Shown here one piece after another: positions 47,419 through 55,100 of a DNA stretch of 64,000 nt (its first letter is position 1; each line of letters begins with the position of its first letter). The translations under genes and the position numbers were made by a program. The notes beneath the pieces are model-generated. The model was given only the letters and a program-made list of their open reading frames with translations, was not told where the DNA came from and did not search any database. The stretch is from Saliterribacillus persicus (GTDB lineage: Bacteria; Bacillota; Bacilli; Bacillales; Amphibacillaceae), in NCBI RefSeq assembly GCF_003337485.1, contig NZ_QPJJ01000005.1, positions 22,762 through 86,761 on the forward strand. Direction: 5' to 3'.

Positions 47419-48399
47419 TTATTCATCTTTTCTAAGTTCTTTTATTAAAGCATCTGGCTGATTACCTTCTAGTACTTGAACAGCATTTTTAGCTGCATAT
47501 AATGCCATCTCTGTTCTTGTTTTAGTGGTTGCTGACCCAATGTGAGGTACTGTTACTACTTGATTCATCTTAAGCAAGGGATTATCTTTATTTATGGGCT
47601 CTTGTTCAAAGACATCTAGCCCCGCTCCATTGATTTCTTGATTTTGTAAAGCTTCAATCAAATCCTTCTCATTTACAACTGCACCACGAGCCGCATTAAT
47701 AAAAAATGCAGATTTTTTCATCATTTTAAAGGATTCAGCGTTGATCATATGATACGTCTGATCCGTAAGTGGTGTCATTAGTAGAATAAAATCGCAAGTA
47801 GATAATAGTTGATCTAATTGTAGATAATTAATATTGAGCTTTTCTTCCAATTCGACATTTCTTGTTCTATTATGATAAAAAACATCCATTTCAAAGCCCT
47901 TGGTTGCGCGCCTTACAATTTTTTCTCCAATTCTTCCCATACCAATAATCCCTAGTTTTTGGTGATGAACATCAAATCCGAATAATGGTTGATTAACAGG
48001 GTGAGTCCAGTTACCATTTTTCACATATTGATCTAGTTCAGGAATCCTCCTAGCCGAAGATAAAATTAACCCGAATACTAAATCTGCAACTGTTTCATCC
48101 AATACATAAGGGGTATGTGTAGCTGCTATATTATGTTTTTTAATAGCCTCAATATTAAAATTATCATAACCAACTGATATATTACTAACAACTTCCAATT
48201 CTTTTGCTGCACTTAATAACTCTTCATCAATGGTATCCTTTGCGGTAACTAAGGCGTGAACATCGCGAATTGCTTTTTTAAGCTCTTCTTTTGGCATGGC
48301 TTGTGTATGTTGCCACTTTTCAACTTCAGCGTTCTTATTTAAATATGTATAAACTTCTTCTGGGACAGGTTCTGTAATGAGTATTTTTTTTCGTGACAC
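47419..48399 (-). CDS. D-2-hydroxyacid dehydrogenase (glyoxylate/hydroxypyruvate reductase type)
   Basis: A 326-aa NAD(P)-dependent dehydrogenase. The NAD-binding motif is LGIIGMGRIGEKIVRRA; catalytic Arg, Glu and His lie in INAARGAVVNEKDLI, LDVFEQEPI and VPHIGSAT. This family reduces glyoxylate, hydroxypyruvate or other 2-oxoacids in the cytosol; the substrate here is unknown. Start GTG 48399, with AAAGGAGAGAT upstream. Length is normal for the family. Confidence 0.88.
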   Translation of the reverse strand: MSRKKILITEPVPEEVYTYLNKNAEVEKWQHTQAMPKEELKKAIRDVHALVTAKDTIDEELLSAAKELEVVSNISVGYDNFNIEAIKKHNIAATHTPYVLDETVADLVFGLILSSARRIPELDQYVKNGNWTHPVNQPLFGFDVHHQKLGIIGMGRIGEKIVRRATKGFEMDVFYHNRTRNVELEEKLNINYLQLDQLLSTCDFILLMTPLTDQTYHMINAESFKMMKKSAFFINAARGAVVNEKDLIEALQNQEINGAGLDVFEQEPINKDNPLLKMNQVVTVPHIGSATTKTRTEMALYAAKNAVQVLEGNQPDALIKELRKDE

Positions 48400-48510
48400 A
48401 CAAATCTCTCCTTTAGTCTATTTTATCATGGAAAATATACATTCCTCATGCATTTCATTCTTTTTTAAAAAGTGAATTTATCATATAAAAAAATAAAACA
48501 TATCTTCATT

Positions 48511-49323
48511 TTAGGATTTATCCTGTAACATCTTTAGTATTAAGCCGGCAGTTTCTTCAATGGACCTTTCTGAGACATTAATAATATTGCAATTAACTTT
48601 TTTCATTAGTTCATCTGCAGTTGCTAATTCTTTATTAATTTGTTCAATAGAAGCATATTTAGCTTTATTTGGAAGTCCTAAAGCTTTTAAGCGTTCGGTT
48701 CTAATTTTAAGTAAGTGAGCTGGATTAATCGTTAATCCAATAATCATTCGATCAGTTGGAACAAATAACTCTTCAGGAGGGTCTGTATCTGCTATGATTG
48801 GTAAATTGGCTGTCTTAATCCCCTTGTGAGCTAAGAAAATACTTAGCGGGGTCTTTGAGGTTCTAGAAACACCAATTAAAACTACCTCGGCTAATAATAA
48901 TCCTTTGGGGTCTTTCCCATCGTCATATTTCACAGCAAACTCTACCGCTTCAATTCGTTTAAAATACTCTTCGTCCAAGACTTGGCGTTGACCAGGTTCC
49001 GGTTTTGGTGAATCATTGAATGTATCAATATAAGCCTGAATCATCGGACCCATCACGTCTACTGCTTTGACTTTTAGTTTAATTGCTCTTTGTTGCATCC
49101 TTTTTCTCAAATGGGATTGTACTAGCGTGTATGCAATAAAACCGAAGCTATTTGATACTTCATTTAGAATTTCATCTATTTCCTCTTCTGTTTGGATATG
49201 GCTGAACCGTTTCACCTTTACATTATCATTTGAAAATTGTCGAATAGTTGCTCTGACTACCGCATCTGCGGTTTCGCCTACTGCATCGGAGCATACATAA
49301 ATAATTGATTGAGTTGTTGCCAT
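48511..49323 (-). CDS. Pyruvate phosphate dikinase regulatory protein (DUF299)
   Basis: A 270-aa kinase/pyrophosphorylase of the DUF299 family. Relatives phosphorylate (with ADP) and dephosphorylate pyruvate phosphate dikinase or PEP synthase to switch them off and on. The P-loop-like sequence is VLIGVSRTSKTPLS, and the IYVCSDAVGETADAVV start is diagnostic. No ppdK or ppsA gene is in the window. The long ORF begins at 49359, but GAGGAGAGCCTAACA before ATG 49323 sets the start. It is monocistronic. Confidence 0.88.
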   Translation of the reverse strand: MATTQSIIYVCSDAVGETADAVVRATIRQFSNDNVKVKRFSHIQTEEEIDEILNEVSNSFGFIAYTLVQSHLRKRMQQRAIKLKVKAVDVMGPMIQAYIDTFNDSPKPEPGQRQVLDEEYFKRIEAVEFAVKYDDGKDPKGLLLAEVVLIGVSRTSKTPLSIFLAHKGIKTANLPIIADTDPPEELFVPTDRMIIGLTINPAHLLKIRTERLKALGLPNKAKYASIEQINKELATADELMKKVNCNIINVSERSIEETAGLILKMLQDKS

Positions 49324-49700
49324 TGTTAGGCTCTCCTCTACTCGAATATTAGAAACCATAAATTTTAACTATTTATTTTCATTCAGTGTTAAAATAATCC
49401 TCTTCACCTATCAATTTTGATAGTATTATTCATTAGCTTGATCGGCAAAAAGAATGAATGATTATTGTGATACATACTTTAACTTTCAGTTTTTAGTAAA
49501 TGTGGAACCGCTTAATAAGAGAAAAATATTCTTCACTAATGATCCTATCACATAACTATAGGGAGTTCGACTAATTATACTGAAAGTTAATCATATCGCA
49601 ACAGTATTTACAATTTTAATATTTACTTTATTGATCTGCTTACATTTTCTCTTTTACATCTATTCAAATTTTCGATAATATAAATCCACTACATTTATTT
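49324..49700. other. Intergenic stretch, no gene seen
   Basis: About 375 bases between the DUF299 gene and the SigB promoter of pfpI. AT-rich, with no supported frame. Short palindromic bits are seen but none that I can name. Confidence 0.5.
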
Positions 49701-49703
49701 AAT

Positions 49704-49729
49704 GTTTAATCTGCACAATATTTGGGAAA
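49704..49729 (+). promoter_or_regulatory. SigB-type promoter of the pfpI gene
   Basis: GTTTAA (49704-49709), 14-base spacer, GGGAAA (49724-49729). This matches the SigB consensus (GTTT N12-15 GGGWAW) and is positioned about 40 bases before the ribosome site. B. subtilis YfkM is a known SigB-controlled general stress protein. Confidence 0.75.
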
Positions 49730-49767
49730 TGCTATCATGTAATTCAAATATAGATGGAGGGATAACA

Positions 49768-50271
49768 TTGGCTAAAGTAGCTTTTTTAGTGCATGACAAA
49801 TTTGAAGACTCAGAAATGAAAAATCCATATGATGCGATTAAAGAGGCTGGTCATGAAGCTGTTATCATTGGTTTAGAAAAAAATAGTGAAATAAAAGGTA
49901 AGAATGGTACAACATATAAAATAGATGAAGCAGTTAAAAATGTGTCTGGAAAAGACTTTGATGCTCTTGTCTTACCAGGTGGAGGTTCACCAGAAGGCTT
50001 AAGAAATAACGATGATGTAGTACATTTTACAAAAGAAATAAATGGTGAAAATAAAACAATTGCCGGAATTTGTCATGGACCACAAATAATGATAAGTGCT
50101 GATATACTTCAAGGCAAAAGCTCTACTTGTTTTCCAGGCATTAGAGACGACGTAAAATTAGCTGGAGCAAATTATGAGGATAAAGAAGTCGTTGTTAGCA
50201 GCAATCTCATCACTTCAAGAACACCAGATGATGAACCTGCCTTTATCCGCGAGATATTAAATAAATTGTAA
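49768..50271 (+). CDS. DJ-1/PfpI family general stress protein (YfkM-like)
   Basis: A 167-aa cytosolic protein of the DJ-1/PfpI superfamily. The nucleophile-elbow Cys is in AGICHGPQ; the Glu and the substrate pocket (LVLPGGGSPEGLR) are intact. The family includes deglycase or amidase-like proteins and the general stress protein 18 (YfkM) of B. subtilis. The TTG at 49768 follows GGAGGGATAACA; a longer upstream frame is not supported. A clear SigB-type promoter precedes the gene and a terminator follows. Confidence 0.85.
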   Translation: MAKVAFLVHDKFEDSEMKNPYDAIKEAGHEAVIIGLEKNSEIKGKNGTTYKIDEAVKNVSGKDFDALVLPGGGSPEGLRNNDDVVHFTKEINGENKTIAGICHGPQIMISADILQGKSSTCFPGIRDDVKLAGANYEDKEVVVSSNLITSRTPDDEPAFIREILNKL

Positions 50272-50276
50272 AAACG

Positions 50277-50310
50277 AAAAGAAGCTGTAGATTCCTGCAG
50301 CTTCTTTTTT
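50277..50310. terminator. Bidirectional terminator between pfpI and ecfT
   Basis: GAAGCTGTAG / CTGCAGCTTC with one G-T pair and a four-base loop, flanked by A and T runs. It serves both convergent genes. Confidence 0.85.
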
Positions 50311-51103
50311 ACGCTCTTAAAAAAAATAAAATAACGATGACAATTATCATTAGGAAAAACGCAACTCCATCTTTTTTTGCAAATATAAGAGAACGATATG
50401 ATGTTCTTTTTTTCCCTACCTGATAACCTCTTACTTCTAGTCCATTAGCCATTTCTTCTGCTCGATTTAAAGAATTTGCGAATAACGGTAAAAAGATAGG
50501 TGTGAGTGATTGCATTTGTTTCAGGAGATTTCCTTCCCCAAATGTTACTCCTCGTGCCATTTGCGCTTGCATCACTCTTTCCGTCTCATCTAATAATGTC
50601 GGTATAAATCTTAGTGCAATCGACAACATTAATGTAATGTCTTCGATGGGTGCTTTAAATAATTTTAAAGGCTTCAGCAAAAAGTAAATCGCATCTGTTA
50701 TTTGAATGGGTTTTGTAGTTAACGTAAGAATGGTAGATAAGATTATAATTAATACAAAACGAAAAAAAACAAAAATACCATGCTCTATCCCATAGGATGA
50801 AATTTTAATAATTCCCCATTCTACATATATCTCTCCACCAGCCTTAAATAATACTTGCAGGACCACTGTAAATAGAATTAAATAAATTAATGGCTTTATT
50901 CCCTTTAGATATATTTTGAAGCCAATTTGTGATAACTTCATTAAAATAAAGGTTATAACAATAAGAAATATAAGGGTTTCCCAATTATTAATCAGTAAAA
51001 CAGAAGCTATAAATAATAGAGTAACAACTAATTTTAAACGAGGGTCTAAGCGATGAATAATAGAAGAAAGGGCTATATATCTACCTAATAAAAGGTTTTT
51101 CAT
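50309..51103 (-). CDS. ecfT: Energy-coupling factor transporter transmembrane protein EcfT
   Basis: A 264-aa polytopic protein that couples the EcfA ATPases to vitamin-binding S-components. About five spans; the Ala-Arg-Gly motifs that form the ATPase coupling helices are visible in QMARGVTFG and LEVRGYQ. The start codon overlaps the ecfA2 stop (ATGA). The ecfA1-A2-T trio is normally in the ribosomal protein cluster after rplQ; here it sits at the end of the EET operon, as in Listeria-type loci, so it is likely dedicated to flavin. Confidence 0.9.
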   Translation of the reverse strand: MKNLLLGRYIALSSIIHRLDPRLKLVVTLLFIASVLLINNWETLIFLIVITFILMKLSQIGFKIYLKGIKPLIYLILFTVVLQVLFKAGGEIYVEWGIIKISSYGIEHGIFVFFRFVLIIILSTILTLTTKPIQITDAIYFLLKPLKLFKAPIEDITLMLSIALRFIPTLLDETERVMQAQMARGVTFGEGNLLKQMQSLTPIFLPLFANSLNRAEEMANGLEVRGYQVGKKRTSYRSLIFAKKDGVAFFLMIIVIVILFFLRA

Positions 51104-51957
51104 GCCAACCCCTTCCTTTCAATTTGCTCGGCTAATTGGTTAGCCGTTAAACAAATTTTATCAAATTTAAATCCAAGCTTTTTTTCAAGCTCTAGTTGTA
51201 ATAATCTAGCTTCTGGTAAAGCGATACCCCACTGATTATCCGGACTTAAATTAGAAAGAATAGAGTAAACGGAATCATGAAATATAATTTCCCCATTTTT
51301 CATTACTATTAAATCATCTGCGTAATTTACAACCTCTTCTATATCATGTGTAACCATTACCATAGTAGCATTTTTTCTTATTTGCCAGCTTTTTAGAAAA
51401 TCTAATATTTTTTTTTTGCTACTCGGATCTAAGCCAGCACCTGGTTCATCTAGGATAAGTGATTTTGGATGTGTTGCTAAAACACCAGCAATTGCTACTC
51501 TTCTTTTTTGCCCCCCTGATAGTTCAAGCGGAGATTTTGTGAAAATGGATTCAGATAAGCCAACTTGTGTAATCACTTCTTTGGCTTTTTCTTTTGCTGA
51601 TTCCTGTGTATCGCCAAAATTAAGTGGGCCAAACATAATATCATCTAACACCGTCTCTGCAAATAACTGTGCTTCAGGAAACTGAAAAACCATTCCAAGA
51701 TCAGCTCGAATGTTTTTTAATGTTTGTTTGTTAACTTTTGAATGAATAACGTGTTCGTCTATTTTCACCTCACCAGAAGTCGGCAAAATTAATCCATTCA
51801 TTAATTTTAATAATGTCGATTTTCCAGAACCAGTTTTTCCGATAATTACGGTCACTCTATTTGTTTTAATTTTTAGATTTACATCTTTTAAAACATTTTT
51901 TGATTTTATTGGACCTAGTTGGTAATCTGCACTTACACTTTTAAACTCAATTTGCAT
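51100..51957 (-). CDS. ecfA2: Energy-coupling factor ATP-binding protein EcfA2
   Basis: A 285-aa ABC ATPase. Walker A is GKTGSGKST (about 42), the Q-loop MVFQFPEAQLF, the signature LSGGQKRR, Walker B LILDEPGAGLDP. It belongs to the CbiO/EcfA group. The ORF begins at TTG 51963, but GGTGA upstream favours ATG 51957. It overlaps ecfA1 by about 25 bases and ecfT by four. It forms the heterodimeric motor with EcfA1. Confidence 0.9.
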   Translation of the reverse strand: MQIEFKSVSADYQLGPIKSKNVLKDVNLKIKTNRVTVIIGKTGSGKSTLLKLMNGLILPTSGEVKIDEHVIHSKVNKQTLKNIRADLGMVFQFPEAQLFAETVLDDIMFGPLNFGDTQESAKEKAKEVITQVGLSESIFTKSPLELSGGQKRRVAIAGVLATHPKSLILDEPGAGLDPSSKKKILDFLKSWQIRKNATMVMVTHDIEEVVNYADDLIVMKNGEIIFHDSVYSILSNLSPDNQWGIALPEARLLQLELEKKLGFKFDKICLTANQLAEQIERKGLA

Positions 51958-52760
51958 AGCCAATTCACCAACTTTTCCTTGGATAAATAATTTTCAGGTA
52001 CAGGTTTACCCTTCTCCCTTAAATGCCTTCTTATTTTTTCTGTTATTGGTAGTTCGATTAAATCACTAGTCGCAAACAGTTGTTGAGGCGTGCTTTCTGA
52101 TTTAACCATACCGTCCTCTATTATTAGCACTCTATCAGCAATTTCTACCTCGTGATGATCATGGGTAATAGCAAGAATTGTCAGCTTCTCTTCTTCCTGT
52201 AATTTTTTTAATAATTGTAGGATAGTGTGCCGGCTAAATGGATCGATCATGACAAATGCTTCATCCAATATTAACACTCTTGGCTTTTGTGCTAATACCC
52301 CGGCAAGAGCTACCCTTTGCTTTTGTCCGCCTGACAAACGTGCGGGATCTGTCTTACGTTCTTCCCATAAATCTACTTTAAGTAATGCTTCTTTCACCCT
52401 TTTTCTCATAAATGATCGCTTCATATTTTGATTTTCTAAACTAAAGGCCACATCATCTTCAACAGAAGTTCCTATGAATTGGTTTTCTGGGTTCTGAAAA
52501 ACAATAGCAATGTCTTCCCTGATACTATTTTTATTTTCTTCCGATAATACTTCTCCATTTATTCGAATACTTCCAGACTCCAGCTCATGCAACCCTACCA
52601 AAAGCTTAGCAAGTGTGGATTTCCCTGATCCATTGGGCCCTATAATAGCAAGCCATTCTCCTTCTGAAGCATTAAAACTGAGGTTGTGGATAGTAGTTTT
52701 TTTCATTCTTATATCATAGCGAAAAGTTATATCTTGAACTGAAACTATAGCTTCTACCAT
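51933..52760 (-). CDS. ecfA1: Energy-coupling factor ATP-binding protein EcfA1
   Basis: A 275-aa ABC ATPase. Walker A is GPNGSGKST (about 38), the Q-loop IVFQNPENQFIG, the signature LSGGQKQR, Walker B LILDEAFVMIDP; the usual Thr-Ser after the Asp-Glu-Ala is replaced by Phe-Val, which is odd for the group and may only reflect divergence. ATG 52760 has GGAGGGTGGAAG. It starts 21 bases after the dmkA stop, so the transporter genes are co-transcribed with the EET menaquinone gene. Confidence 0.9.
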   Translation of the reverse strand: MVEAIVSVQDITFRYDIRMKKTTIHNLSFNASEGEWLAIIGPNGSGKSTLAKLLVGLHELESGSIRINGEVLSEENKNSIREDIAIVFQNPENQFIGTSVEDDVAFSLENQNMKRSFMRKRVKEALLKVDLWEERKTDPARLSGGQKQRVALAGVLAQKPRVLILDEAFVMIDPFSRHTILQLLKKLQEEEKLTILAITHDHHEVEIADRVLIIEDGMVKSESTPQQLFATSDLIELPITEKIRRHLREKGKPVPENYLSKEKLVNWLCKLSLKV

Positions 52761-52780
52761 CTTCCACCCTCCGATTAAAT

Positions 52781-53725
52781 TTATATTCCAATTATCAATG
52801 ATAACAATAAGATTGTAGCAAAAGTGCCATTAATCATGACAAGGTTGCGAATAGATACAACAAACGTTTCTGCTTTTTTTTGTCTTTTATGAAATTTTTT
52901 CAATTGTTTATAGACTGGTACGATAATCAATAATACTAGCAGTAAAATCCTTGGGAGTAATCCGATAGCTACTGCAGCTATAAACGATATAAAGGTTGCA
53001 ATATAAAGTATATCAAAAAGTTTAATTGCATTATTTTTTCCGATATAATACGGCAAAGTAAATCTTTTATTTTGAATATCCTCTTCCAAATCGCAAATAT
53101 TATTGGCCAGCATTATTCCCGCTATAGTAAAAACACAAGGTAAAGATATAAGTAATATTGCTAATACATTTAAAATATCTAATTGAAATAAAATCATACT
53201 GCCTTCTACTGATAATTGTGCAATGCCTTGATCAAATGCATTTATATATATAGTTAGAAAAATGATTCCAAACCCCATTGTAACACCAGAGAACACTTCT
53301 CCTAAAGGCATTCTTGAGAGTGGAATAGGACCGAATGTATAAAAGATTCCAATTCCAAAACATAGCATTCCGATTAATAATACGATCAAATCTGTCAATA
53401 CAACTAACCACAAACCAAGTGCTGTTGCAATTGCTAACATAATGATAATAATAGATATAACAACTTTTTCTGAAAGCCCTTTCTGACCAATAATATTACT
53501 AGTCTCTCTATATTCTTTACTCATCGCTTTTCGATAATCCATATAATTATTAATAGCTGTGGTCGTTAAATCAAATAGAAGCATAGCGACGAAAAATAAA
53601 AGTGTGTGCATCGGTCGAAAAACCTGATAATGATAAACTACAAATAATACCCCGATTACAAAAGGGAAGAAACTAGCAATTTTAGTCTGGATTTCTACCA
53701 ATTTAAGAAAATCAGATATTTTCAT
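52781..53725 (-). CDS. dmkA: UbiA-family prenyltransferase (DmkA, EET demethylmenaquinone synthesis)
   Basis: A 314-aa membrane prenyltransferase with about eight spans, MenA-like (1,4-dihydroxy-2-naphthoate polyprenyltransferase). The first Asp-rich motif is NNYMDYRKA and the second NNICDLEEDIQNKR. In the EET system the paralogue DmkA makes the special demethylmenaquinone used by Ndh2. ATG 53725 is one base after the fmnB stop. The main menA may exist elsewhere; the EET role is inferred from the complete locus. Confidence 0.88.
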   Translation of the reverse strand: MKISDFLKLVEIQTKIASFFPFVIGVLFVVYHYQVFRPMHTLLFFVAMLLFDLTTTAINNYMDYRKAMSKEYRETSNIIGQKGLSEKVVISIIIIMLAIATALGLWLVVLTDLIVLLIGMLCFGIGIFYTFGPIPLSRMPLGEVFSGVTMGFGIIFLTIYINAFDQGIAQLSVEGSMILFQLDILNVLAILLISLPCVFTIAGIMLANNICDLEEDIQNKRFTLPYYIGKNNAIKLFDILYIATFISFIAAVAIGLLPRILLLVLLIIVPVYKQLKKFHKRQKKAETFVVSIRNLVMINGTFATILLLSLIIGI

Positions 53726-53726
53726 T

Positions 53727-54770
53727 TCACTCTACTCCTTCCATTAGAACAAAATCCTCATTGGTGAGCTCAAAGTTTGTGAAACCTTCAGATAAATAAA
53801 CCTCTTTATCCTTCGTTACAATGATTACATCAATATCATCCATTTCCTCTATCGCTTGTAAACCTCCTTCAAGTCCTTTCGAGAAAACTAGTGTTGAAAG
53901 AGCATCTCCATCAATTGATTTTTCACTAATAATAGTAACCCCAGCAATTTCGTTATCAAAAGGATAGCCATCAATTGGGTTTAATAAGTGATGATATTGT
54001 TTCCCATCTACTTCAAGATAGCGCTCATATATTCCAGATGTTACGACGGATATATTCTCACCTGTTACCTTACCTACCAATTCTCCTCTGCCTTCAAAAG
54101 GGTTTTGGATACCAATCGTCCAATTGTCTTGTCTCGGATGTTCCCCACGAACGTATATATTTCCACCTAAATCAATGATTCCAGTGCTTACCTCTTTTTC
54201 TTCGAACAATTCATTAATTCTATCAGCAATAAAACCTTTAGCAATCGCACCTAAGTCTAACTGCATGTTTTCCTGCTCCAGATAAATAGTTTGGTTGTCT
54301 TCGTTCATCTCAATTTTCTCGTAATCTATATAACTTAAAATCTCTGTAATTTCGCTTTGATCAGGCTTTTTTGCATCTTCATAGCCAATGTGCCAAAGAG
54401 AAGTCAACGGTCCTATCGTAATGTCAAAAGATCCATTTGCTTTCTCACTGTATGCTTTTCCTGATTCAATCAGATTAAATACTTCTTCGGATACTTTCAC
54501 CGCTTCTTTCCCAGCCTGTTGATTAATTTTATTAATTTCAGAATCTTCTATAGAAGTAGAAATTTTCGCTTCTAATTCCTCCATTAATGTAAAAGCTTCT
54601 TGTAATACAGCTTCTTTATCTTCGTCATAGATCTTTACCGTTACAACGGTACCTAGTAAAAATTCAGTTTGTTTAAATGGTTGAGTGCTTACCTCTTCTT
54701 CTCCAGTAGTTCCATTACATCCAACTATTATTATAGAAGAAAAAAGGATAATTGCGAGTATTTTTTTCAT
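53727..54770 (-). CDS. fmnB: FAD:protein FMN transferase, ApbE-type lipoprotein (FmnB)
   Basis: A 347-aa extracellular lipoprotein. The lipobox is IIVGC; ApbE motifs include DLGAIAKGFIADRI, the HHLLNPIDGYPF segment and the metal-binding SIDGDALSTLVF. It moves FMN from FAD to a Thr or Ser of a target protein; in the Listeria EET locus the target is PplA. No FMN-binding (FMN_bind) target is in this window. ATG 54770 is favoured over 54779, since AAAGGA lies before it. It begins the leftward EET operon. Confidence 0.9.
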   Translation of the reverse strand: MKKILAIILFSSIIIVGCNGTTGEEEVSTQPFKQTEFLLGTVVTVKIYDEDKEAVLQEAFTLMEELEAKISTSIEDSEINKINQQAGKEAVKVSEEVFNLIESGKAYSEKANGSFDITIGPLTSLWHIGYEDAKKPDQSEITEILSYIDYEKIEMNEDNQTIYLEQENMQLDLGAIAKGFIADRINELFEEKEVSTGIIDLGGNIYVRGEHPRQDNWTIGIQNPFEGRGELVGKVTGENISVVTSGIYERYLEVDGKQYHHLLNPIDGYPFDNEIAGVTIISEKSIDGDALSTLVFSKGLEGGLQAIEEMDDIDVIIVTKDKEVYLSEGFTNFELTNEDFVLMEGVE

Positions 54771-54820
54771 ATGAGTCATCCTTTCTTATTTTACCTTTAT
54801 AATTTAATATACTTTTTATA

Positions 54821-54838
54821 TTGTGAAGTATTTCACAG
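54821..54838. promoter_or_regulatory. Rex operator at the fmnB promoter
   Basis: TTGTGAAGTATTTCACAG against the Rex consensus TTGTGAANNNNTTCACAA: one mismatch at the last base. It lies four bases downstream of the leftward -10 and covers the predicted start site, ideal for repression. Rex releases DNA when NADH/NAD+ is high. Binding is inferred. Confidence 0.8.
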
Positions 54839-54842
54839 GTTT

Positions 54843-54871
54843 AGTATAGCATGGAACTTTTCTCATGTCTA
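54843..54871 (-). promoter_or_regulatory. SigA-type promoter of the fmnB-dmkA-ecf operon
   Basis: On the minus strand TAGACA (54866-54871), 17-base spacer, TATACT (54843-54848). The Rex site follows directly. Confidence 0.75.
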
Positions 54872-54972
54872 TAAAGCAAATATGAAAACTTTTCAAATAT
54901 TTCCGTTTAAAAAGTATTGTTAATTTTTCGTGAACAAAAACACAAATTAATATTTTTTATCTCCAAAATTCC

Positions 54973-55001
54973 TAGACAGTCTTTTTCTCTTACGATACAA
55001 T
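54973..55001 (+). promoter_or_regulatory. SigA-type promoter of the ndh2-eetA-eetB-dmkB operon
   Basis: TAGACA (54973-54978), 17-base spacer, TACAAT (54996-55001). A weak second Rex-like match (TCGTGAA...AACACAA, 11 of 14) lies at 54928-54945, upstream of it. Confidence 0.75.
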
Positions 55002-55014
55002 AATGTTAAGAAAG

Positions 55015-55062
55015 TTGCTCAACGCTTTACAATATCGTCACTTCATGTGAATAGTTGAGCAA
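55015..55062 (+). repeat. Inverted repeat in the ndh2 leader
   Basis: Perfect nine-base arms TTGCTCAAC (55015-55023) and GTTGAGCAA (55054-55062) around 30 bases that contain a small TCAC/GTGA hairpin. It lies between the promoter and the ribosome site (55087-55092). No T run follows, so it is not a terminator; it may be an RNA structure or a protein site. Confidence 0.65.
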
Positions 55063-55100
55063 AACATACTTAATAGTATATAAAATGGGGAGTGGTACAG

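Noticed and set aside
54928..54945. Second Rex-like site near the ndh2 promoter
   Set aside because: Only 11 of 14 positions match and the right arm is poor; mentioned under the promoter only.
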